Source of the DNA: Pyrinomonadaceae bacterium
GTDB lineage: Bacteria; Acidobacteriota; Blastocatellia; Pyrinomonadales; Pyrinomonadaceae
Assembly: GCA_026129865.1 (NCBI GenBank)
Contig: JAHCHG010000008.1
Location: 62,001-126,000 of the forward strand
Direction of reading: 5' to 3'
Length of the DNA: 64,000 nt
The notes under the pieces were generated by a model, which was given only the letters and a program-made list of their open reading frames with translations, was not told the origin of the DNA and searched no databases. Below are positions 54,901 to 62,628 of this stretch, piece by piece. Each line of letters opens with the position of its first letter. Positions within the stretch are counted from its first letter, which is position 1. Made by a program: the position numbers and the translations under genes.

Positions 54901-56153
54901 ACCATTTTCTCCGCGCACGCGGAGATGAACCGCAAGCTCGAGAATACTCGATGTTCGTGTCATTATTTTCTCCGCGCACGCGGAGATGAACCGATTTTAT
55001 CAATATCCATATTAACTTGTTTGACATTTTCTCCGCGCACGCGGAGATGAACCGCGATTGAAGCGCGGCATTTCCGCCGCGTGAACATTTTCTCCGCGCA
55101 CGCGGAGATGAACCGGAAGCTTACCGGTATTGCGACGGCTGCTTAAAATTTTCTCCGCGCACGCGGAGATGAACCGCCGGTTGCCGACCCAGACGTGGGG
55201 GATAGCACATTTTCTCCGCGCACGCGGAGATGAACCGAGGGAGTTTGAGGGAGAAATGTCACATTAAAAATTTTCTCCGCGCACGCGGAGATGAACCGGA
55301 TTATTCGGCTGACGTAATGGCGCGAGCCGCATTTTCTCCGCGCACGCGGAGATGAACCGGTTTAGATGTGAGATTCGAAAGTATTGAACACATTTTCTCC
55401 GCGCACGCGGAGATGAACCGAGTCAAGCAAATGCTTGAGTCAATTCGGTCAAATTTTCTCCGCGCACGCGGAGATGAACCGAACAGTATTTTCAGTTTCA
55501 ACCCGGAAACGGGCATTTTCTCCGCGCACGCGGAGATGAACCGAAAACCGATCCGGATTCGATCGCTTACGCCGAATTTTCTCCGCGCACGCGGAGATGA
55601 ACCGAAGGTGCGGAAGACGTCGACGCGGACGTTGACATTTTCTCCGCGCACGCGGAGATGAACCGCAAGCTGATGCGAAGCAAGCTGATGCGAAGCAATT
55701 TTCTCCGCGCACGCGGAGATGAACCCGTCTGAAGCGAGTTCTGACACAATGTGAATAAATTTTCTCCGCGCACGCGGAGATGAACCGATATGCTCAAATC
55801 GGGCGGTTTTCTTTTAATAATTTTCTCCGCGCACGCGGAGATGAACCGACCAGTTGCGCGAGGAGATCGCGTTTGCGGTCATTTTCTCCGCGCACGCGGA
55901 GATGAACCGGTCAAATTCGAGTAGGGGTTTGATGTGTTCCAATTTTCTCCGCGCACGCGGAGATGAACCAGGACGAAATTATTGAAATCGAAATAGGTTC
56001 AAATTTTCTCCGCGCACGCGGAGATGAACCGAAGGAAAAGTGTTTTTGGTTCGCGGCGCGTGGATTTTCTCCGCACACGCGGAGATGAACCGTTCAGGCA
56101 TCCGGCGTTTCTATCGCGTATCCAATTTTCTCCGCGCACGCGGAGATGAACCA
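48981..56153 (+). CRISPR. Type I-E CRISPR array, 118 repeats and 117 spacers
   Basis: The 29-bp repeat begins ATTTTCTCC, has a hairpin CTCCGCG/CGCGGAG and ends in the crRNA handle ATGAACCG. I located all 118 copies by position. The period is almost always 61 bp (32-bp spacers), with nine 62-bp and two 60-bp steps. Repeats are nearly invariant: six differ only in the last base (ending at 49131, 52550, 53957, 55726, 55970 and 56153), and the copy at 56064 has one internal G-to-A change. Orientation relative to cas2 puts the newest spacers on the left. Both strands are open over long distances because the repeat lacks stops; the resulting frames are not genes. Confidence 0.99.
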
Positions 56154-56185
56154 AACCTCGCGGCTAACTTGGTTCGTGTTTGTTT

Positions 56186-56425
56186 GTTTTCTCGGCGGAC
56201 GCGGAGATGGGGCTTTTTTCACGGCTGAAGCCGTAACTCTGGCGGGGGTTAGTCGGCATGTGCGGAGATGGGGCTTTTTCACGGCTGAAGCCGTAACTCT
56301 GGCGGGGGTTAGTCGGCAGGAGCGGAGATGGGGCTTTTTCACGGCTGAAGCCGTTACTCTGGCGGGGGGTTAGTCGGCAGGTGCGGAGATGAGGCTTTTT
56401 CACGGCTGAAGCCGTTACTCTGACG
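56186..56425. repeat. Decayed array end turned into a 60-bp tandem repeat with palindromic element
   Basis: Exactly 61 bases after the last repeat a degenerate copy appears (56186-56214, TTTTCTCGGCGGACGCGGAG). Its GCGGAGATG core recurs at 56262, 56322 and 56383, keeping the array's 60-61 bp period. Each interval carries the same sequence: a T run, then TTCACGGCTGAAGCCGT at 56218, 56278, 56338 and 56399, then ACTCTGGCGGGGG and TTAGTCGGC. The palindromic core is identical to that of the repeats at 13192-13305. Confidence 0.88.
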
Positions 56426-56477
56426 GGATGCCGGGGGTTATTCGATACTTCCCAATAAATCTGCTAAATTCCAACTG

Positions 56478-58046
56478 ATGTCTCTCGAAACGGATTTTAT
56501 TGTTATTGGCAGCGGGGTTGCGGGGTTGCGCTCCGCAATTGAGCTGGCGGAGACCGGGGCTCGGGTTACGGTTTTGACGAAGGACAAGACGAGCGAATCG
56601 AACACGGAATATGCGCAGGGCGGGGTTGCGGTTGTGCTTTCGGAAGATGACGAAGCCGCGCTGCATGAGGAAGATACGCTGATAGCCGGTGCCGGGCTTT
56701 GCGACGAGCGGGCGGTGGAAACGCTGGTCGTCGAGGGCACGAAATATATAAAACAGCTGATCGATTGGGGGACGGAATTTGACAAGGACGGCGGGCGGCT
56801 GGTTTTTACGCAGGAAGCGGCGCATTCGCGGCGGCGCATTTTGCATGCGCACGGCGATTCAACCGGAAAGGAGATCGTCCGGGCGCTGATCGCGCGGGCG
56901 CGTCAGGAAAAGACGATTTTGCTGATGCCGTTCGCGAATACCGAGAGTTTGATAGTTTCCGGCGGACGCTGCGCCGGCGTTCGGTTTCTCGATCCGATAC
57001 TGCGTTCGCCGCGCGAGATCTATGCAAAAGCGGTCATAATGTGCACGGGCGGCGCGGGACAACTTTACCAGCACACGACAAATCCGCCGGTCGCGACGGG
57101 CGACGGCATGGCGATGGCTTATTTCGCCGGTGCCGAAATGGCGGATATGGAATTTGTCCAATTTCATCCGACGGCTCTTAATCTTGAAAACGCTCCGCGA
57201 TTTCTGCTCAGCGAGGCGATGCGCGGCGAAGGCGGCGTTTTGCGAAACTATGCCGGCGAACGTTTTATGGAGCGTTACGACGAACGGCTCGAACTTGCGC
57301 CGCGCGACATCGTGTCGCGGTCGATAGTGGCGGAAATGCGAAAGACCGGAACGCGCAGCGTTTTTCTGGATATGACCGCTATGTCCGAAAGTTTCCTCAA
57401 AGAACGCTTTCCCAAAATTTATGACACCTGTCTTTTTTTCGGTTTGAACATCGCAGCGGATCTGCTGCCTGTGTCCCCGGCGTCGCATTACTGCATGGGC
57501 GGCGTGCGCACCGATCTGTGGGGGCGAACGACGCTTGCAGGGCTTTACGCCGCGGGCGAGGTGACATGCACGGGCGTTCACGGCGCAAACCGTCTGGCGT
57601 CAAATTCTTTGCTCGAAGGCTTGGTCTTCGGCGCGCGCGCCGGTAAAGCTGCTTTCAAAGATAGTGGTGACTGGTTAGCGCTCAGCGGACGATCTGAAGA
57701 TTCGAAATTCAAAATTCAAAATCCAAAGTCCGCAGAGATCTCGGTTGCTGTCCGCAAACGCGTCAAGCGCGTTATGTGGGAACGCGTCGGCATTTTGCGC
57801 GATAAAGATTCATTGCAGCGCGCGCTGAAGGAATTTGACCAGATACGAAGGTCAAATCTGGGAACGCTGTCGCGAAATTTCGTAACGGTTGCCACATTGA
57901 TAACCCGAGCCGCGCTCTGGCGCGAAGAATCGCGCGGCGGACATTTTCGCACCGATTTTCCGGAAACGCTGGAAAATTGGCGGGTTCATTCTATTCAAAA
58001 ACAGGGCGGCGAAGTTTCGGGTGCGGAGAAGATCGAGTTTAGTTGA
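56478..58046 (+). CDS. nadB: L-aspartate oxidase
   Basis: NadB oxidises L-aspartate to iminoaspartate, the first step of de novo NAD synthesis, using FAD. The 522-residue protein shows the FAD motif VIGSGVAGLRSA, the conserved SNTEYAQGGVAVV, HSRRRILHAHGDSTG, the QFHPTAL motif, SEAMRGEGGVL, and near the end of the FAD domain GEVTCTGVHGANRLASNSLLEGLVFG. The C-terminal helical domain is present (LREKD-like LRDKDSLQRALKE). Between the two domains, residues about 395-418 form a low-complexity insertion (SEDSKFKIQNPKSAE). nadA and nadC are not in the window. Confidence 0.96.
   Translation: MSLETDFIVIGSGVAGLRSAIELAETGARVTVLTKDKTSESNTEYAQGGVAVVLSEDDEAALHEEDTLIAGAGLCDERAVETLVVEGTKYIKQLIDWGTEFDKDGGRLVFTQEAAHSRRRILHAHGDSTGKEIVRALIARARQEKTILLMPFANTESLIVSGGRCAGVRFLDPILRSPREIYAKAVIMCTGGAGQLYQHTTNPPVATGDGMAMAYFAGAEMADMEFVQFHPTALNLENAPRFLLSEAMRGEGGVLRNYAGERFMERYDERLELAPRDIVSRSIVAEMRKTGTRSVFLDMTAMSESFLKERFPKIYDTCLFFGLNIAADLLPVSPASHYCMGGVRTDLWGRTTLAGLYAAGEVTCTGVHGANRLASNSLLEGLVFGARAGKAAFKDSGDWLALSGRSEDSKFKIQNPKSAEISVAVRKRVKRVMWERVGILRDKDSLQRALKEFDQIRRSNLGTLSRNFVTVATLITRAALWREESRGGHFRTDFPETLENWRVHSIQKQGGEVSGAEKIEFS
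57660..57731. repeat. Low-complexity insertion inside nadB
   Basis: The stretch includes GATAGTGGTGACTGGTTAG, resembling the heptamer units downstream of the gene, and AAATTCAAAATTCAAAATCC, a simple-sequence motif. The frame stays open and the insert falls in the linker between the FAD domain and the C-terminal helical domain. Confidence 0.55.
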
Positions 58047-58470
58047 TGGTGGAAAGTTGATAGGGATTAGTTGATAGTGGTTAGTGGAAAGTTGATAGGG
58101 ATTAGTTGATAGTGGTTAGTTGATAGTGGTTAGTGGTTAGTGGTTAGTTGATGACGGAAAGTTGATTTCCGATTAGCTATTAATAGTTAAACATCCATCG
58201 TCATCCATTAACCATTAACCATTAACCATTAACCATTAACTAATTACTAATAACTGATATCTAATAACTGATAACTGATAACTGATAACTGATAACTGAT
58301 AACTGATAACTGATAACTGATAACTGATAACTAATAACTAATAACTGATAACTAATAACTGATAACTGATAACTGATAACTGATAACGATTAACTAACCA
58401 CTAACCACTAACCACTAACCACTAACCACTAACCACTATCAACTATCAACTATCCACTTCCTCCCGGTTT
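58047..58470. repeat. Heptanucleotide repeat tract with complementary ends
   Basis: More than 400 bases between nadB and the transporter gene are made of 7-bp units. The left block has GTGGTTA and GTTGATA units (58050-58150). The middle has AACCATT units (58200-58240) and many ATAACTG units (58250-58390). The right block has AACCACT and ATCAACT units (58395-58460). Left and right blocks are reverse complements, so the region can fold into a very long imperfect hairpin. It contains no gene. Confidence 0.9.
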
Positions 58471-58505
58471 GTCCGAAATGCGTTCAGGTGGTTTAATCAA
58501 AGCTT

Positions 58506-59213
58506 ATGGAGATCACAGCCGAAGTGTCCTTTTTCGGGATTCTTGCCTTCGGTTTTATTTTAGGATTAAAACACGCGGTCGACGCCGACCATCTGGCGGC
58601 GGTTTCGACTATTGTTGCCGATCGAAAACATTTATTTAGTTCGACGATCATCGGCGGCTTTTGGGGACTTGGTCATACCATTTCGCTGCTGATAGTCGGC
58701 GGTTTGGTGATCTTTCTGAAGTTTCAGATCTCTGAAACGGTCGAAGCCAGGCTCGAAGCCGTGGTCGGTGCAATGCTCGTTTTGCTCGGGATCAATGCGC
58801 TGCGAAAGCTTTTTCAAAAAGAGAAGATCCACGTTCACGCGCACGAACACGAAGGGCGCGAGCATATTCACCTGCACGCGCACGAGGACGAGAAAAAAGA
58901 GGTTACGCACCATTTTATGCGGCTTTCGCCGCGTTCGGTAGCGATCGGAATGATTCACGGTCTGGCGGGCAGCGCGGGTTTGATGCTTTTGATGATTCCG
59001 GTCATCGAATCGCCGGCGGTCGCGTTTTCGTACATCTTGATCTTTGGGATCGGTTCGATAATCGGGATGATGCTGATGAGCTTATTGATCGGTCTGCCGA
59101 TGTATTTCACCGCGGGCAAATTTCAGGTTTTGAATAAATCGATCCTGGGAATTGCAGGACTTTTCAGTCTGGCGGTCGGCGCCGGATTGATCTATGAAAA
59201 ATTGCTGATGTAG
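58506..59213 (+). CDS. Nickel/cobalt transporter family (NicO/UreH-like) membrane protein
   Basis: A 235-residue integral membrane protein with about six transmembrane helices. The metal-binding signature HAVDADHLAA (H-x4-DH) sits in the first helix at residues about 23-32. A second region, GGFWGLGHTISL, is also typical. A His-rich cytoplasmic loop (HVHAHEHEGREHIHLHAHE) separates the two halves. The second half repeats the pattern in IGMIHGLAGSAGLMLL. Family members move nickel or cobalt or assist urease and hydrogenase maturation; no such enzyme genes are in this window, so direction and substrate remain open. Confidence 0.88.
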   Translation: MEITAEVSFFGILAFGFILGLKHAVDADHLAAVSTIVADRKHLFSSTIIGGFWGLGHTISLLIVGGLVIFLKFQISETVEARLEAVVGAMLVLLGINALRKLFQKEKIHVHAHEHEGREHIHLHAHEDEKKEVTHHFMRLSPRSVAIGMIHGLAGSAGLMLLMIPVIESPAVAFSYILIFGIGSIIGMMLMSLLIGLPMYFTAGKFQVLNKSILGIAGLFSLAVGAGLIYEKLLM

Positions 59214-59482
59214 ATCGTTTTTTACGATTTTTGAACTTTTGACCCGCGCCGTTCGCGGGTATTTCTATTGGCGGGACATCTTTCAGCGGAAAGCATTAAA
59301 TCGAAGCCGATAGCACGCGGGGAAGATTCCGGCGAATTTGCGAATTAGCCGCAAAATCTGATTTTGCTGAAAGCGAAAAATAAAATAGCCAGGCGTTAAG
59401 CGAAGCGCAACTGCTGATTACGTCAAATCAGGCAATTCGACCCTGAAGGGATCGCACTGAACGCGAATTATCGAGTATTCGA

Positions 59483-59772
59483 TCAAATCTGCTCAAACAT
59501 TACGCCGATCTTCGCAATGTTTTCGGCGTTTTCCCGGTCGAAAACGGGAAAATTTGTATCGGCGGCAGGTGTTTTTGTACTGGTCACGAAGGTTTTTGTA
59601 TCGGTGACAGCTGTTTTTGCGCTGCTTACGCGAGAATTTGTATTAGTGACAGGTGATTTTGTACCGCTTACGCGAGATTTTTAATTGATCACAGCTGTAT
59701 TTGTACTGGTTACACGAGAATTTGTATTGGTGATAAGTGTTTTTGAACCGGTTACGAGAGAATTTCTATTCC
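59483..59772 (-). pseudogene. Decayed Thr-rich heptad-repeat gene
   Basis: The minus strand encodes a string of 7-residue units of the form V-T-x-T-x-T-x (for example VSSAKTAVTDTKTFVTSTKT) followed by PVFDRENAENIAKIGVMFEQ and a stop at 59483-59485. The frame is kept for five 42-bp units, but a TAA interrupts it in the fourth unit, and no start codon is evident upstream before a TGA. It is either a relic or the 3' end of a gene with an unusual start. I do not recognise the family. Confidence 0.45.
59551..59760. repeat. Five 42-bp tandem repeats
   Basis: Units start at 59551, 59593, 59635, 59677 and 59719, each exactly 42 bp and each made of two related 21-bp halves (AATTTGTATTGGTGACAG type and TTTTTGTACTGGTTACGCG type). 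They diverge by substitutions only, with no length changes. Confidence 0.9.
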
Positions 59773-59852
59773 AAAAGGAGAAAAAACGAAAAGCGCGCGA
59801 AAAATTGCAGAAGATGTTTGCGGTTCGAATCCGAAATTGAAAAGTTCAAACA

Positions 59853-59989
59853 AAAACCCGAACCGTTCTGAAACGAAAGGTTCGGGTTTTCGGCTTTAAT
59901 TCGACCCCTTCAGGGTCGGCTTGTTTAATCGCTGCGTTCCCGGGGCGGCGAAACGCCGTCCCGAGCAATGAATTTATCGCCTTCGGCGA
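59853..59989. terminator. Cluster of four hairpins downstream of the POT transporter gene
   Basis: From right to left, that is downstream of the minus-strand gene ending at 60002: TCGCC/GGCGA (59977-59989), GGGGCGGCG/CGCCGTCCC (59942-59962), CGACCC/GGGTCG (59902-59918), and AAAACCCGAACC/GGTTCGGGTTTT (59853-59890), the last followed on the minus strand by TTTTTG. The last is a strong terminator; the others may be dispersed palindromes. A variant of the third (AATTCGACCCTGAAGGG) recurs at 59434-59450. Confidence 0.75.
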
Positions 59990-60001
59990 ATACTTATTCC
60001 C

Positions 60002-61642
60002 CTAAACGCCCGGCATCGCTTTTTTCAGCGGTTTAAGCAGTGCGAAGAGCACGACCGCCATAAAGAGCGCCATCAATCCTAATATCAGGAAGAAATTAGA
60101 TTGATACCAGATGCTCCAGTAAATGCCGATCATCGTCAGCTTGTTGCCGATAGCAGTTGCGACGAACCATCCGCCCATCAGCAGACCGCGCATTCGAACC
60201 GGCGCGACCTTGGAAACGAGCGAAAGTCCCATCGGCGACAGCATCAGCTCGCCGAGCGAGATGATCGCGTACGCCAGAAGCAGCCAGAACGGCGACACCT
60301 GGAAAAGCCAAGCGCGATTTAAGAACGCCTCGCGGTGCTTTGTGCCCTCGCCCGGCGCGATCTTGTCGATCGTTGCAATAAAATGCTGTTCGCCGGTTAG
60401 CTTCTGTTTCGTGGTTTCGTCCTCGTGCGCAGAAAACTTCACGTCGTTTACAACATTTTTGTCGTCCGCGTCCTTCGCCGCCATCAATTTATCCAAAACT
60501 TCCGCCGGAACTCCGTCGGCTTTCAAATTCGTTACGACGCGGTCGTTGATGCGGAAAGATCCGGCAGCGAGCTGCGCCGCGGTTGGTTTTACGCCTTCGC
60601 CTTGAATAGCTGCAAAATAAAGGACAAAGAACGAAAGCCCGGTCAGCGTCATGCCGATCGCCATTTTCGTCGGTGTCGACGGTTCTTTTCCGCGTTTATC
60701 AAGAAAACCCCAGAACCAGACGAGCGGGAACGTCAAAACGATGATCCAGAAAGGATTGATCGAGTTTGAAATGGTTCCGGAAACGTTCCATGCCGTGTTG
60801 TCGTCCGCCCAATAGGTCAGCGTCGAACCGTTTTGATGGAAGACCATCCAGAAAACTATGACGATGGCAAAGATCACGATCAGCGCACCGACGCGTTTCC
60901 AATCGGGAACGGCATCCATAAGCGCAGATTTCTTTCGTGCGTTTTCGGCGTGAATACCGTTTTGGTCGCTGATGCCGTGCGGCGGAGCATCGACCGCGGT
61001 CGCAGCGGTGTCGGCTGCCTGATCGGAATCTTCGAACGGAAGTTTTCCGTTGTCCTCGACATGCTGGCGAAAGAACCAGAGAATGGCGACCGAGATGATC
61101 ATTCCGAATGCCGCAACTGCGAATGCTGCATGAAATCCGAAATAAGCTTTAACGATCTCCATCACGACCGGAGCGATCACCGCGCCGACGTTGATTCCCA
61201 TGTAAAAGATGTTGTAAGCGCGATCTTTTAAATGACTTCCTTCGGGGTACAAATTTCCGACCATCGTCGAAACGTTCGGTTTAAAAAATCCGTTTCCGAT
61301 GACCAGACATGTCAGCGCGAGATAAACTGCCCAGATCGCCGGAATCGAAAGCAGACCGTGACCTGCCATGAAGAAAAATCCGCCGATCATTACGGCTTTT
61401 CGATAACCGGTTATTTTATCTGCGATCAATCCGCCGATCAGCGGACTGGCATAAACGAACATCAGATAATTCGCGTAAAGACCCGTCGCTTCGGTTGCCG
61501 TCCAGCCGAACCCTTCGACCGGATCGCGTAAATAAAGCGTAAACAGCGCGAGCATCGAGTAAAAACTGAAACGTTCCCACATTTCAGTTCCAAACAAAAC
61601 GTATAGACCTTTCGGATGTGTTTGCAGATCGTTAGAAGCCAT
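60002..61642 (-). CDS. POT/PTR2-family proton-dependent oligopeptide transporter
   Basis: A 546-residue major-facilitator protein. The opening PKGLYVLFGTEMWERFSFYSMLALFTLYL contains the E-x-x-E/RF-type motif of helix 1 that couples protons to peptide uptake. LIGGLIADKITGYRKAVMIGG is the loop between helices 2 and 3. GNGFFKPNVSTMVGNLYPEG and FYMGINVGAVIAPVV are PTR2 signatures. A hydrophilic insert of about 100 residues (near residues 375-450, rich in Lys, Asp and Ala) lies between late helices. The C-terminal half has GELMLSPMGLSLVSKVAP, a conserved helix-10 motif. Substrates are probably di- and tripeptides. Confidence 0.95.
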   Translation of the reverse strand: MASNDLQTHPKGLYVLFGTEMWERFSFYSMLALFTLYLRDPVEGFGWTATEATGLYANYLMFVYASPLIGGLIADKITGYRKAVMIGGFFFMAGHGLLSIPAIWAVYLALTCLVIGNGFFKPNVSTMVGNLYPEGSHLKDRAYNIFYMGINVGAVIAPVVMEIVKAYFGFHAAFAVAAFGMIISVAILWFFRQHVEDNGKLPFEDSDQAADTAATAVDAPPHGISDQNGIHAENARKKSALMDAVPDWKRVGALIVIFAIVIVFWMVFHQNGSTLTYWADDNTAWNVSGTISNSINPFWIIVLTFPLVWFWGFLDKRGKEPSTPTKMAIGMTLTGLSFFVLYFAAIQGEGVKPTAAQLAAGSFRINDRVVTNLKADGVPAEVLDKLMAAKDADDKNVVNDVKFSAHEDETTKQKLTGEQHFIATIDKIAPGEGTKHREAFLNRAWLFQVSPFWLLLAYAIISLGELMLSPMGLSLVSKVAPVRMRGLLMGGWFVATAIGNKLTMIGIYWSIWYQSNFFLILGLMALFMAVVLFALLKPLKKAMPGV

Positions 61643-61729
61643 AAATTTTCCTTAAAGTGATTTGTATTTTGAAAAGAATTAGGCAAAATATAGCAGATTA
61701 ATTAAGTTACGAAAAGGAAAGTTAAAATT

Positions 61730-62218
61730 ATGTTAAAGAAAACGTTACAAATCCTTTTCAGCGTAATCTTTTTATGCGGAACGGTTTGCATCGGTCAGGC
61801 TCAAGACCGTACGTCGGTCGGCGCAAAAGAGGTCAATGGAACTTTTCGCAGCGAATTTTCAGGCAAGTTCAAAGGCAGCGCGAACGAGATAAAGATAAAG
61901 GCTTTGGGCGGGCAGAAATTAAGAGTGTCCTTCGATCTTGTCTATCCATACGAACTTCCGAACGGCGAGTTGTCGGCAAACATGGGTTATGCGGACGGCG
62001 TCGCGGACATCGAAGCCGACGAAGCGGTTTTCGAATTTAAAAGCGAATATTCAGACGATGTATGTTCGATCGGGATAAAGTTCGTCAAACCCGGCGAAAT
62101 AAAAGTTTCGCAATTTGGATCGTCATCGGCGTGCGGATTCGGACATCGGGTCGCTGCCGACGGAACTTATAAAAAAGTGAGCGGAAAGATCCCGACATTT
62201 GATGAGCCGGAAAAGTAG
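61730..62218 (+). CDS. Secreted hypothetical protein (162 aa)
   Basis: I do not recognise the family. Residues 1-25 form a signal peptide (LQILFSVIFLCGTVCIGQAQ). The mature part is beta-rich: NGTFRSEFSGKFKGSANEIKI, LGGQKLRVSFDLVYPYEL, ADIEADEAVFEFKSEY. Two cysteines (DDVCSIGIKF and SSACGFGH) could form a disulfide. GXFRS..GKFKGS and the overall layout suggest a small lipocalin- or calycin-like barrel, but this is only an impression. It is divergent from the POT gene and 47 bases upstream of the next gene. Confidence 0.7.
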   Translation: MLKKTLQILFSVIFLCGTVCIGQAQDRTSVGAKEVNGTFRSEFSGKFKGSANEIKIKALGGQKLRVSFDLVYPYELPNGELSANMGYADGVADIEADEAVFEFKSEYSDDVCSIGIKFVKPGEIKVSQFGSSSACGFGHRVAADGTYKKVSGKIPTFDEPEK

Positions 62219-62265
62219 AATCTTCGGACATTTGGAATTGATCTAACACAGTTGAGAGAAAGTAA

Positions 62266-62625
62266 ATGTTTCTTAGCCTCATAGGATTTATCATCATCAT
62301 TATTGCCGCTGTAACCGCGTATTCAACGGCAAAGCAATACGAACGGAACGCAGCGCTTTGGGCTGGTCTTGTCGTCCTTGTCGGAATCGGCGTTCAATGG
62401 ATCTTGCCGATAATCGGTGTCGTCGCGGTCGGGTTAATAATGCTCGCAAGCGGCTACAGCGAAACCGATTTTCAACAGGCGATCTTGGGTCCCGCAACAA
62501 TAATCAGTGTCGTGTGTCTGATCCTGAGCGTTGTCGCGATGCTGCTTATCTTAAAATATCTTTCCAGTGGTCCCGTCGCCGATTCCGATTCCGCACCGCC
62601 GAAACCGCCCGAATTTTTTAATTAA
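62266..62625 (+). CDS. Small membrane protein (119 aa)
   Basis: Function unknown. Three transmembrane segments are visible: FLSLIGFIIIIIAAVTAY (residues 2-19), LWAGLVVLVGIGVQWILPII and GVVAVGLIMLA (31-61, possibly two helices), and TIISVVCLILSVVAMLLILKY (about 78-98). The tail is short, acidic and Pro-rich. It ends three bases before the next gene, so both are likely translated from one mRNA. Confidence 0.7.
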   Translation: MFLSLIGFIIIIIAAVTAYSTAKQYERNAALWAGLVVLVGIGVQWILPIIGVVAVGLIMLASGYSETDFQQAILGPATIISVVCLILSVVAMLLILKYLSSGPVADSDSAPPKPPEFFN

Positions 62626-62628
62626 TTT

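Noticed and set aside
48940-55797. Many long open frames on both strands across the CRISPR array, with recurring RFISACAEKI, GSSPRARRK and VHLRVRGEN segments
   Set aside because: These are translations of the repeat in three minus-strand frames. The repeat contains no stop codon in those frames, so long frames arise automatically. They have no start signals and are not proteins.
58047-58470. Heptamer tract as a CRISPR array or replication origin
   Set aside because: There are no unique spacers between units, no DnaA-box consensus repeats and no adjacent replication genes.
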